DNA of 9,743 nt, from contig CAVURW010000165.1 in the NCBI GenBank assembly GCA_963743595.1, positions 1 through 9,743 on the forward strand. Direction: 5' to 3'. The stretch is from CAVURW01 sp963743595. GTDB lineage: Bacteria > Verrucomicrobiota > Verrucomicrobiia > Methylacidiphilales > UBA1321. Made by a program: the position numbers and the translations under genes. The notes beneath the pieces were generated by a model. That model was not told the DNA's origin, did not search any database, and worked only from the letters and a program-made list of their open reading frames with translations. Each line of letters begins with the position of its first letter. Position 1 is the stretch's first letter. Shown here piece after piece: positions 1 through 6,101 of the stretch.

Positions 1-362
1 AGGGACGTGTCGCTGTCGGGGACGAGGATCTCCTGGTTGACCAAACCGCTCGCGGGATTTTGGTCGGCGTGAACATCCTGAGCCTCCTGGGCCAAGCCGG
101 GGCATTCGACGTGGAATAGCAGATCGGCGGGAGAGCCCTTGACAGTCAACGTCGCGTCGACCACCCGAAGCAGCTTTCCCTCTTTTCGGACGAAAATGGG
201 GGTTTCCTGTAGGGTATAGCCGGTGATCTGCGACTCACCGCCGGAGGGCGCGTCAGCCAAGGACCGGTCCGCTACTAGGAGGGCGGTGACGACGCTGAGC
301 GCGGGCAGGCAGCGGGCGACGGGGGTTGGTATGAACCAAATAAGCGAAGGCAACGTCACCAT
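1..362 (-). CDS. N-terminal part of a secreted protein of uncertain family (runs off left edge)
   Basis: A reading frame open for 120 codons from ATG at 362 to the window edge; the rest of the gene lies outside. The first ~35 residues (MVTLPSLIWFIPTPVA, then LPALSVVTALLVADRSLADA) are hydrophobic and end in an A-x-A-like site (LADA), so the protein is probably exported. The next ~80 residues look like a beta-rich domain (GYTLQETPIFVRKEGKLLR, then VVDATLTVKGS). This resembles the N-terminal region of some secreted bacterial glycoside hydrolases, possibly GH38-like, but no catalytic residues are in view and the family is a guess. There is no Shine-Dalgarno sequence before the ATG; GTG at 359 is an alternative start. 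A promoter-like pair lies at 375-404. The gene is in tandem behind the repeat protein gene that ends at 434. Confidence 0.6.
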   Translation of the reverse strand, partial: MVTLPSLIWFIPTPVARCLPALSVVTALLVADRSLADAPSGGESQITGYTLQETPIFVRKEGKLLRVVDATLTVKGSPADLLFHVECPGLAQEAQDVHADQNPASGLVNQEILVPDSDTS

Positions 363-374
363 AATGTATAAATG

Positions 375-404
375 TTCATACAATCTATTCGCGGGCGCTG
401 TCAA
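375..404 (-). promoter_or_regulatory. Sigma-70-type promoter candidate, near-leaderless
   Basis: On the minus strand a perfect TTGACA (399-404) is followed, after an 18-base spacer, by TATGAA (375-380, four of six matches to TATAAT). Transcription would begin around 368, only about six bases before the ATG at 362. This agrees with the lack of a Shine-Dalgarno sequence there. It is seen by eye only; one mismatch-rich -10 box keeps confidence moderate. Confidence 0.4.
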
Positions 405-433
405 TCTAAAAACCGTCGTTTTCCCGTGTAACG

Positions 434-1234
434 CTAGCTAGTCAAGTGATAGCGTGCAGCTTGCACCGCTTTGTTCCAACTGCCGAAGAACCGAGACTTA
501 CATGCGGCAGCAAATAGGGCCGGGCAATCTTTTCGGACCTCGCCACTTCGAAGGCGAAAGCCTTGGTCTCGAAGCTTCTGGATCTCTAAGACGATAGACT
601 CTTGCGTCCAACGACGGCGCCGTCGAACTGTCGCGTACGCGATTCCTGAACGCTCAACCGCTGTGGCCCAATTTCCAAAACGTCTGCGGGCTGTCGCAAT
701 GAAAGTACTTGAGTGCTCTGACATTGTTTGAGCACTCAGATCAGCACCTGATTGGTGGAGACGACGAATTTCATTGAGGATCTCTTCGTCTTCCCACGAG
801 CGGTATCGGGAGACTTCTTGGGGAGACAAACCAGCCGCTACAAGTGCTCGCTTCCAGGAACCAAAGTGATTCGACCGAACGGCAGCATGAACCATGGAAG
901 CATGCTTGCTAAGCACCATGGATCGGAATGAGAGATCGACGCCCTCTTGTTGAAGGTGGTGGATCATTTTTGTAATTTGGTCATTCGACCAACATTGATA
1001 TCTTCGTACGGTTTCGTACGGCAAACCCGCACTTTCTACGGCTGTTCTCCAAGATTTGAAGTAGCGGATACCTGCCGCGAGAAGCTCGCCGTAGTGACTC
1101 CGCATGTAGTGGCAGTATAACGGATTGTCAGCATTATGCCATGCAACGATCTCTTTAGTAACAACTTCACTAGACCAGCGTTTGAGCTTAGATGTCTTTA
1201 AGGGTGCTGTTGCTGTCATATTTGTTAAATTCAT
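434..1234 (-). CDS. Protein of four homing-endonuclease-associated repeats, no nuclease domain
   Basis: A 266-residue protein made almost wholly of four tandem repeats of 61-65 residues, starting at tryptophans W20, W82, W147 and W209. Each repeat reads W-(S/T/E)-x-E/D-x-I..EI..L...G..L.....(F/V)..AA..R-(F)-(F)-G-S/N-W-x-x-A-V-x-x-(A/S)-G-(L/I)-x-Y/P-x-x-V-x-R, with the second tryptophan at W62, W127, W189 and W253. This matches the 'homing endonuclease associated repeat' (HNH_repeat) family, a helical, presumably DNA-binding module usually found beside HNH nucleases. No HNH, GIY-YIG or LAGLIDADG motif is present, and the fourth repeat ends at the C-terminus. The basic linkers (VRRY, RRRRRW) suit nucleic-acid binding. 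The frame stays open to 1387, but the start at 1234 has a strong GGGAGGG close upstream, so the extra 51 codons are rejected. The role is unknown; a sequence-specific DNA-binding protein or regulator is my inference. Confidence 0.85.
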   Translation of the reverse strand: MNLTNMTATAPLKTSKLKRWSSEVVTKEIVAWHNADNPLYCHYMRSHYGELLAAGIRYFKSWRTAVESAGLPYETVRRYQCWSNDQITKMIHHLQQEGVDLSFRSMVLSKHASMVHAAVRSNHFGSWKRALVAAGLSPQEVSRYRSWEDEEILNEIRRLHQSGADLSAQTMSEHSSTFIATARRRFGNWATAVERSGIAYATVRRRRRWTQESIVLEIQKLRDQGFRLRSGEVRKDCPALFAAACKSRFFGSWNKAVQAARYHLTS

Positions 1235-1237
1235 TGA

Positions 1238-1244
1238 CCCTCCC
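1238..1244 (-). promoter_or_regulatory. Shine-Dalgarno site fixing the start of the repeat protein
   Basis: GGGAGGG on the minus strand, separated from the ATG at 1234 by TCA. It is the only strong ribosome binding site near any candidate start of this frame and decides for 1234 over the upstream ATG at 1387. Confidence 0.75.
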
Positions 1245-1251
1245 AGCGTAG

Positions 1252-1303
1252 TTTTTGCGAAAAAAAGACGGAGAATATAAATATATTTTTTTGCGACAAA
1301 AAA
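1252..1303. promoter_or_regulatory. AT-rich control region with a repeated TTTTTGCGA motif
   Basis: TTTTTGCGA occurs twice on the plus strand, at 1252-1260 and 1288-1296, each time followed by an A-run, with starts 36 bases apart. The second copy is a near-perfect inverted repeat, TTTTTTG-CGA-CAAAAAA (1287-1303, 7-base arms). Between them lies AATATAAATATA. On the minus strand TTGTCG and TATTCT are about 16 bases apart and could form a promoter for the repeat protein. The segment sits in the divergent gap between that gene and GH127, so it may bind a regulator or bend DNA. Function is inferred only. Confidence 0.35.
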
Positions 1304-1404
1304 GGAGTCACACAGATCGGACCCTGAAAACTTCGAATGACTATGCGAACCAAAGTTGTTCGTGACGCCAATGAGTCCATCCTGCATGCTGAAAGACCGT
1401 CGCC

Positions 1405-3348
1405 ATGAGTTCTCCTCAAATAGCTTTCCGGTGGTGTTTACTCATTTTTCTGGCAACCCTTTCGGGTGCGGGAGAGACCAGTACGGTAGATTTCAATCCG
1501 GCGATTCCTTCATTTATTAGCAAGGACGACACTACGGTAGCCCAACCGTTTGATCTCAGTCAGGTCCGTTTGACGGATAGCATTTTCAAGACGAATCAGG
1601 ATCTTGACGCTAAATACATCCTCTCCCTTGACCCAGACCGCTTACTTCGTAATTTTCGTATCAACGCTAATTTACCTACGAAGGCGGTTCCCCTGGGAGG
1701 ATGGGAAGCTCCCAAGTGTGGCTTAAGAGGCCATTTTGTGGGGCATTATCTTTCAGCGTGCGGAGAGATGTATGCGGCAACGGGGGATCTTCGTTTTAAA
1801 GATCGAGGCACTTATATCGTAACCGAATTAGGAAAATGTCAGGACGCCATTGGGTCTGGTTATCTCTCGGCGTTTCCCCCTGATGCTTTTGACAAGCTGG
1901 AAAAATTTGGAGGAGGATCTTGGGCGCCCTATTATACCATCCATAAAATCATGGCGGGCCTCCTGGATCAGTATCATTTCTGTAGCAATAAACAGGCTCT
2001 GCAAATCGCAATTAAAATGGCTGATTATTTTCAGGGCCGAATCGCCAAACTAGACGCGGCTCACATCGAGAAAATGTTTCACACGCTCGGGCATGGCCCT
2101 CAAAATGAGTATGGCGGAATGTCTGAGGTGCTTCATAACATCTACGCACTTACAAAGGATTCTAAATATCTCATCTTGGCGGAAGTTTTTGACCGCGATT
2201 GGTTTCTAGACCCGCTTTCCAAGCAACAAGACCAACTCTCGGGTCTCCACGTAAATACTCACGTTGCACAAGTTATTGGATTCGCAAGGCATTATGAATT
2301 GACTGGTGATGAACGTTGTCATCGTGCGGCAGAATACTTCTGGTCACAGGTTGTTGGGCATCACTCCTATGCCATTGGGAGCACGGGAAAAGGAGAAGTA
2401 TTTGTACCTCCAGATTTGGAAGGAACGAAGTTAGGATTCGATACTGGCGAAAGCTGTAACGTCTACAATATGCTTAAGTTGACGGAGCACATTTTTAGTT
2501 GGGATGCCAACCTCGCAGCCGCCGATTACTATGAAGATGCCCTTTACAATTTTATCCTGAGCTCGATTAATCCAGACACAGGTTTGACTACCTATTTTGT
2601 TTCGTTAAAACCAGGGCACTTCAAAATTTATGCGACGCCTGAAACGTCATTTTGGTGTTGCACGGGCACTGGTATTGAGAATCATGCCTGTTACGGATCT
2701 GGAATTTATTTTCATAATGCTGATTCACTTTGGGTAAATCTATTTATCCCGTCCCAACTCACTTGGAATGAAAAAGAATTAACTCTGACTCAAAGCACAT
2801 GTTTTCCTGAGAGCGACCAAACCACACTGACCATAGCCGCCAAAAAGGCAATCCCACTGCGTATAAATCTTCGTATCCCCTATTGGACAACGACTGAAGC
2901 TAACGTGAGAATAAACGGTATCGCACAGAGTATTAAACTTTCTCCCGGCTCCTATCTAACGCTCGACCGCACTTGGAAAACAGGGGATCGCATTGATCTA
3001 ACACTGCCCATGGCCCTACACTTACATCGAACGATTGATAGCCCACAAACAGCAGCGATCTTGTACGGTCCCATTGTTTTAGCCGGGGATTTTGGTCACA
3101 CAGGCATGCCGCCCAGTGACTGCACTGACAATAACTATGCGACTTTTGATAATTTTCCCGATCCCCAGGTTCCCGTTTTGCCAGGGGACGTGCTTCATCT
3201 CGATTCTTGGATCGTTCCGGTGCCCGATGAGCCTCTAACATTTAGGACCGTTGGAGTGGCAATGGATATCGACCTTGTGCCGTTTTACAAAATTCATCAT
3301 GAGCGGTATTCAGTCTACTGGCGTTTTTCAGGCTTGAATCATCTGTGA
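1405..3348 (+). CDS. Secreted GH127 beta-L-arabinofuranosidase
   Basis: A 647-residue protein of the GH127 family (formerly DUF1680), which removes terminal beta-L-arabinofuranosyl residues by a retaining mechanism with a zinc-bound cysteine nucleophile. The N-terminus (RWCLLIFLATLSGAGE, residues 10-25) is a signal peptide, so the enzyme acts outside the cytoplasm. An (alpha/alpha)6 barrel covers roughly residues 50-440. Visible family motifs are LRGHFVGHYLSA (107-118), YGGMSEVLHNIYALT (236-250), TGESCNVYNMLKL (347-359) and SFWCCTGTGIEN (415-426). By comparison with the Bifidobacterium enzyme HypBA1, E349, C351, C418 and C419 bind zinc, C418 is the nucleophile and E331 (GKGEVF) the likely acid/base. 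The C-terminus carries the usual beta domains and ends in VPFYKIHHERYSVYWRF, typical of full-length members; nothing is truncated. The ribosome binding site is weak (GAAAG, about nine bases upstream). It is convergent with the GH97 gene, 51 bases apart. The family call is firm; the exact substrate is not known. Confidence 0.93.
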   Translation: MSSPQIAFRWCLLIFLATLSGAGETSTVDFNPAIPSFISKDDTTVAQPFDLSQVRLTDSIFKTNQDLDAKYILSLDPDRLLRNFRINANLPTKAVPLGGWEAPKCGLRGHFVGHYLSACGEMYAATGDLRFKDRGTYIVTELGKCQDAIGSGYLSAFPPDAFDKLEKFGGGSWAPYYTIHKIMAGLLDQYHFCSNKQALQIAIKMADYFQGRIAKLDAAHIEKMFHTLGHGPQNEYGGMSEVLHNIYALTKDSKYLILAEVFDRDWFLDPLSKQQDQLSGLHVNTHVAQVIGFARHYELTGDERCHRAAEYFWSQVVGHHSYAIGSTGKGEVFVPPDLEGTKLGFDTGESCNVYNMLKLTEHIFSWDANLAAADYYEDALYNFILSSINPDTGLTTYFVSLKPGHFKIYATPETSFWCCTGTGIENHACYGSGIYFHNADSLWVNLFIPSQLTWNEKELTLTQSTCFPESDQTTLTIAAKKAIPLRINLRIPYWTTTEANVRINGIAQSIKLSPGSYLTLDRTWKTGDRIDLTLPMALHLHRTIDSPQTAAILYGPIVLAGDFGHTGMPPSDCTDNNYATFDNFPDPQVPVLPGDVLHLDSWIVPVPDEPLTFRTVGVAMDIDLVPFYKIHHERYSVYWRFSGLNHL

Positions 3349-3399
3349 GTGTCCCTGTTCATGCTGTACACGAACGCCTGTTTGCCAACGGTCGCTCCG

Positions 3400-5382
3400 T
3401 TATTTATGGCTGAGGATCGCCGCGAATCCACCGGCGGGGGAAAGATGGAGCGATAGGGATGAAACCGCTGTGACCTCTTGATCGCTTTCCACGATTTCTC
3501 GAGGATTGGACCCATCGATGCTGTCCGCAAAGCAATGAACTTTCCAGTTGCCGTCACCCAGAAATTTCAGGGAGACGTTAATCGTCAATTCCTCATCCTC
3601 ATTCATGGCCGCCAGATACCAGTTGCTTCCCGATTGCCGCGCCACAACGATGTGGTGTGCGATCTCAGCCGAAGGAACGAGGGTCTCATCCCATACGGTC
3701 GGGAGATTTCGAAAAAACTCGACGCCGGATTGATTGATGTAGCTCTTGGGTGAGTCACAAAGGCAAAGGAGAGGGCTCGGATAGATAACGGTCATGGCCA
3801 GTTGGCGGGCTCGGGAACCCATTACCTGGGTGTTGTGGTCATCTGCCTTATTGGAATCGTCGGTGAATTTCTGTGGAGTCGCATTGTGAAATCCGCCAGG
3901 GGTGAAGTCCATCGGTCCGAGAAGGGCCCGAGTAAAGGCCAGGGAGAGAGTATGGGTTGGAGTCGGTTTATCTCCGTGATTCCAGCCCTTATTATACTCG
4001 TTACCCCTGACGCCTTCTTGAGTGATGTAGTTGGGCCAGGTCCTCGCCAATCCGGTGGGGACGTAGGCACCGTGAAAATCGATCATTAATTTATACTGGG
4101 CCGCCTTTTCCAAGGTGCTGTAGTACCAATCCACCATTTCCTGGCTATTGCTGTTCATGAAATCGATTTTCAATCCTTTGACTCCCCATTTGGCCGCATT
4201 GGAGAAGGCTTTATCGATTCCAGTTTTATTTAAGTCCTGATTGTGCATCCAGAGCAGCAGTCCTACCTTCTTGTCCTCAGCATAAGAAACCAAGCCGGGA
4301 ACATCCACTTGGCCAGGGGTAACGTCGTCGCCTTGGTTCCATCCCCAATCGACCAGTTGATAGGACCAGCCCATGGTCGAGGCCAGATCGATGTAGGGTT
4401 TGTCGGTCGCGGTAGTCCCTCTTGTTTCGACTAAGTTGGACCACCATGGGTCCCATGCGGTGATGCCGGGGTGAATCCATGAGATGTCAGCAATCTTCGA
4501 AGGAGTGGCTAGGTTTTCTACCAAACAGGAGGTGTAAAGATCCCCGATCTTTCGCCCTAGCATGATCACTCGCCACGGGCTAACTCGGGGGGTCTGGGAC
4601 ACAACCAAGCCGTGGTGATCGCGGCGAGGGGATAGGTCCGCGCACATAATAAAGCGGTCCTTGTCCTCACCGCGGGAGAGAAAAAGGCCTGCCCAATCGA
4701 TTAGATCCGATTCCGTTATCGCGACAAAGGCACCGGGCTCGGCGACCAGCAACGGAAGAGTATGCTGACCTCCGGTGACCTGGCTTAGTTTTTTCTCCGG
4801 ATATTGGCATTCGGCGCAGTCCGAGGGATCTCCCAGCCACGAGCGGTCATCCTCGGGAAAGGCAAACTGAGTGTTTTCCTTGGTCACCGTGAACGTGTCG
4901 AAATCTTCCTGCTTCGGTAAATTGTAGCGGAACGCGACACCGTCGTCATAGGCTCGGAGGATAAGGCCATATTGGAGGCGATGATCTCCCGACTCCTGGA
5001 TTTTCAGATGAAGTTCATTGTAGTGGTCCCGAATGAGTTTGCGTTTACCGAAAGGATTAGTCCACGTAGAATCATGCGAGTTGACTTCCTCGCCTTCTAT
5101 TTCCGGTTTGTCGCCGATCTCCAGGCCGTTCTCGAAGGTCATTCCAAGATGGGAATCAACCAGAACCGGTTTTCCATCCATTCTAATCTGATAATGAAGT
5201 CCGTTGGTATCGGAGATGACGATCTCGATATGTCCGTCCGGGGAGGCCAGCTTTCTTTCGGAAGCATGAAGGGGAAGAATCGCCAGGGTCATGGCTAAGA
5301 CAGGGAAAAGACAAGCTCTCACCGGAAGAGTTAACGAAATGGGTGCGCGCTTTGACGCTAATAGCAGCTTTGATGGCTTCAT
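3400..5382 (-). CDS. Secreted GH97 alpha-glycosidase (retaining type, alpha-galactosidase-like)
   Basis: A 660-residue GH97 protein, the family of SusB and BtGH97b. The layout is a signal peptide (residues 1-41, hydrophobic FPVLAMTLAILPLHA, likely cut after HAS), an N-terminal beta-sandwich opening with LASPDGHIEIVIS (45-57), a (beta/alpha)8 barrel from about 290 to 555 and a C-terminal beta domain. Family signatures include WGWNQGDD (346-353), GVKGLKIDFMN (400-410), MIDFHGAYVPTGLARTWPN (433-451) and ITQEGVRGNEYN (453-464). D407 sits where retaining members such as the BtGH97b alpha-galactosidase have their nucleophile; inverting SusB-type enzymes lack it. E456 is the likely acid/base. Alpha-galactosidase is therefore favoured over alpha-glucosidase, but specificity is inferred. 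The frame extends to 5493, but ATG at 5382 has a perfect GGAGG five bases upstream and is followed directly by the signal peptide. A palindrome at 5434-5449 may be its operator. Confidence 0.93.
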   Translation of the reverse strand: MKPSKLLLASKRAPISLTLPVRACLFPVLAMTLAILPLHASERKLASPDGHIEIVISDTNGLHYQIRMDGKPVLVDSHLGMTFENGLEIGDKPEIEGEEVNSHDSTWTNPFGKRKLIRDHYNELHLKIQESGDHRLQYGLILRAYDDGVAFRYNLPKQEDFDTFTVTKENTQFAFPEDDRSWLGDPSDCAECQYPEKKLSQVTGGQHTLPLLVAEPGAFVAITESDLIDWAGLFLSRGEDKDRFIMCADLSPRRDHHGLVVSQTPRVSPWRVIMLGRKIGDLYTSCLVENLATPSKIADISWIHPGITAWDPWWSNLVETRGTTATDKPYIDLASTMGWSYQLVDWGWNQGDDVTPGQVDVPGLVSYAEDKKVGLLLWMHNQDLNKTGIDKAFSNAAKWGVKGLKIDFMNSNSQEMVDWYYSTLEKAAQYKLMIDFHGAYVPTGLARTWPNYITQEGVRGNEYNKGWNHGDKPTPTHTLSLAFTRALLGPMDFTPGGFHNATPQKFTDDSNKADDHNTQVMGSRARQLAMTVIYPSPLLCLCDSPKSYINQSGVEFFRNLPTVWDETLVPSAEIAHHIVVARQSGSNWYLAAMNEDEELTINVSLKFLGDGNWKVHCFADSIDGSNPREIVESDQEVTAVSSLSLHLSPAGGFAAILSHK

Positions 5383-5387
5383 TTTAA

Positions 5388-5392
5388 CCTCC
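5388..5392 (-). promoter_or_regulatory. Shine-Dalgarno site fixing the GH97 start
   Basis: GGAGG on the minus strand, five bases (TTAAA) before the ATG at 5382. It decides the start and removes 37 codons of the longer frame, which would bury the signal peptide. Confidence 0.8.
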
Positions 5393-5433
5393 GACCGTAG
5401 TTGATTCGGGATTAGATTCCAACAGAAAACAGG

Positions 5434-5449
5434 CTTACATCGATGTAAG
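5434..5449. promoter_or_regulatory. Perfect 16-bp palindrome, candidate operator of the GH97 gene
   Basis: CTTACATCGATGTAAG is an uninterrupted inverted repeat with a central CG. On the minus strand a -10-like TATAAG (5461-5466) lies just upstream, so the palindrome would cover about +4 to +20 of a GH97 transcript with a leader near 70 bases. Size, CG centre and position resemble operators of LacI-family repressors, which often control glycoside hydrolase genes. No good -35 box was found and no regulator gene is in the window. Confidence 0.5.
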
Positions 5450-5516
5450 TCGGAGGCGCCCTTATAAACAACAACCCTTTGAACTAAACCCAATCAGGTG
5501 ATAATCTTATAGAGAG

Positions 5517-5621
5517 CTACTTTACGACGCCGAGTTTTCTGATGGTGGAGACGGCTTGGCCGGTGGAGTTGTTCCCGTCTGTGTCTTCAGCTAAAGCGAT
5601 GTAACAAGCTCTAGTAATCAT
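5517..5621 (-). CDS. Small ORF of 34 residues, possibly the remnant of a larger gene
   Basis: ATG at 5621 opens a 34-codon frame beginning MITRACYIALAEDTDGNN and ending STIRKLGVVK, with GAGG six bases upstream. The peptide loosely resembles the last strand of a beta-sandwich module (for example a discoidin or CBM32-type end) in a larger secreted protein, which would make it a leftover tail. There is no signal peptide or membrane segment. It lies between the antitoxin gene and GH97, in the same direction as GH97. It may equally be chance; it is listed because this 370-base gap holds little else. Confidence 0.22.
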   Translation of the reverse strand: MITRACYIALAEDTDGNNSTGQAVSTIRKLGVVK

Positions 5622-5658
5622 TCATTTCCTCAAAATAGCCGTGTTCGACTCGAGTAGC

Positions 5659-5680
5659 GCGCACACCGCCTTGTGTGTGC
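5659..5680. other. Stem-loop of unknown role
   Basis: GCGCACAC and GTGTGTGC can pair over eight positions (one G-T wobble when read as RNA) around a six-base loop CGCCTT. Flanking AGCG (5656-5659) and CGCT (5684-5687) could form a competing or extended stem. No T-run follows on either side, so it is not a standard intrinsic terminator. It lies 72 bases before the antitoxin-like gene. Confidence 0.35.
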
Positions 5681-5752
5681 AGTCGCTCCGCTAAAACAGG
5701 TGCCCGGCAGAATACGCTGGGACAAATCACCTCTGATAATTAGACTGTTCTC

Positions 5753-5971
5753 ATGTCCGCAACGGAAATCCTCCAAGAGTTGCCCCTGCTTTCTCCGCAA
5801 GACCTGGATTTAATCAGAATCCGGCTGAATCAACTTCAAGCCGCCCCAGAAAGTCCGGAAATGCTAGAGGCCATCGACGCGGGCCGAAAATCCATCCGCG
5901 AGGGAAAAGTCCATACAATTGAAGAGGCCCGACTCCTGGTGAATCAATGTCTACCAAGTCATCTTAAGTGA
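5753..5971 (+). CDS. Antitoxin-like small protein of a RelE/ParE-type module
   Basis: A 72-residue acidic, helical protein (MSATEILQELPLLSPQDLDL at the start, then ESPEMLEAIDAGRKSI around residues 33-48). The pattern of short N-terminal helix, LSPQ-, ESPEMLEAID and a charged C-terminal helix is typical of small 'addiction module' antitoxins that pair with RelE/ParE-type toxins; such proteins neutralise the toxin and often repress their own operon. Its last 25 bases overlap the ATG (5947) of a broken toxin frame, the usual coupling in such pairs. There is no ribosome binding site. A -10-like GATAAT at 5735-5740 would start a message only a few bases before the ATG, so it may be leaderless. With its partner broken it is an orphan antitoxin. 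Family assignment rests on pattern, not on a catalytic signature. Confidence 0.65.
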   Translation: MSATEILQELPLLSPQDLDLIRIRLNQLQAAPESPEMLEAIDAGRKSIREGKVHTIEEARLLVNQCLPSHLK

Positions 5972-6101
5972 TCTTTTCCCGGCCGATCTGCAGAACATCC
6001 TCAATTATCTAGGCACTCAGACCGATCCCGAACCGCCTCACGCACCTGCGCTGCAATGTTCTGAAAGATTTCTGTGGGGATTTACGATTTGCTATTCATG
6101 A
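5947..6101 (+). pseudogene. Eroded RelE/ParE-family toxin gene
   Basis: ATG at 5947 overlaps the antitoxin end but its frame stops after six codons (MSTKSS). One frame over, from 5958, the sequence reads VILSDLFPADLQNILNYLGT, then QTDPE, a good match to the start of RelE/ParE toxins (first beta strand, then the helix with ADLQ.I..Y.). One added base, or two lost, near 5953-5958 would restore it. After about residue 30 the likeness fades (PPHAPALQCSERF) and the frame ends at TGA 6099-6101, where a full toxin would have about 90 residues. The catalytic C-terminal half is missing, so no active toxin is expected. Confidence 0.6.

Noticed and set aside
1235..1387. In-frame N-terminal extension of the repeat protein (51 codons)
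   Set aside because: It covers the AT-rich control region, has low-complexity residues, and the internal ATG at 1234 has a much stronger ribosome binding site.
3387..3401. AACGG-TCGCT-CCGTT inverted repeat between the convergent hydrolase genes, as a two-way terminator
   Set aside because: The stem is only five base pairs, it covers the GH97 stop codon, and no T-run follows on either strand.
3802..4089. Plus-strand frames opposite the GH97 gene, as separate genes
   Set aside because: They lie fully antisense to a well-supported gene, have no ribosome binding sites and no family likeness.
5383..5493. In-frame N-terminal extension of GH97 (37 codons)
   Set aside because: It would place a signal peptide inside the protein; ATG at 5382 has GGAGG at ideal spacing and the extension covers the palindrome.
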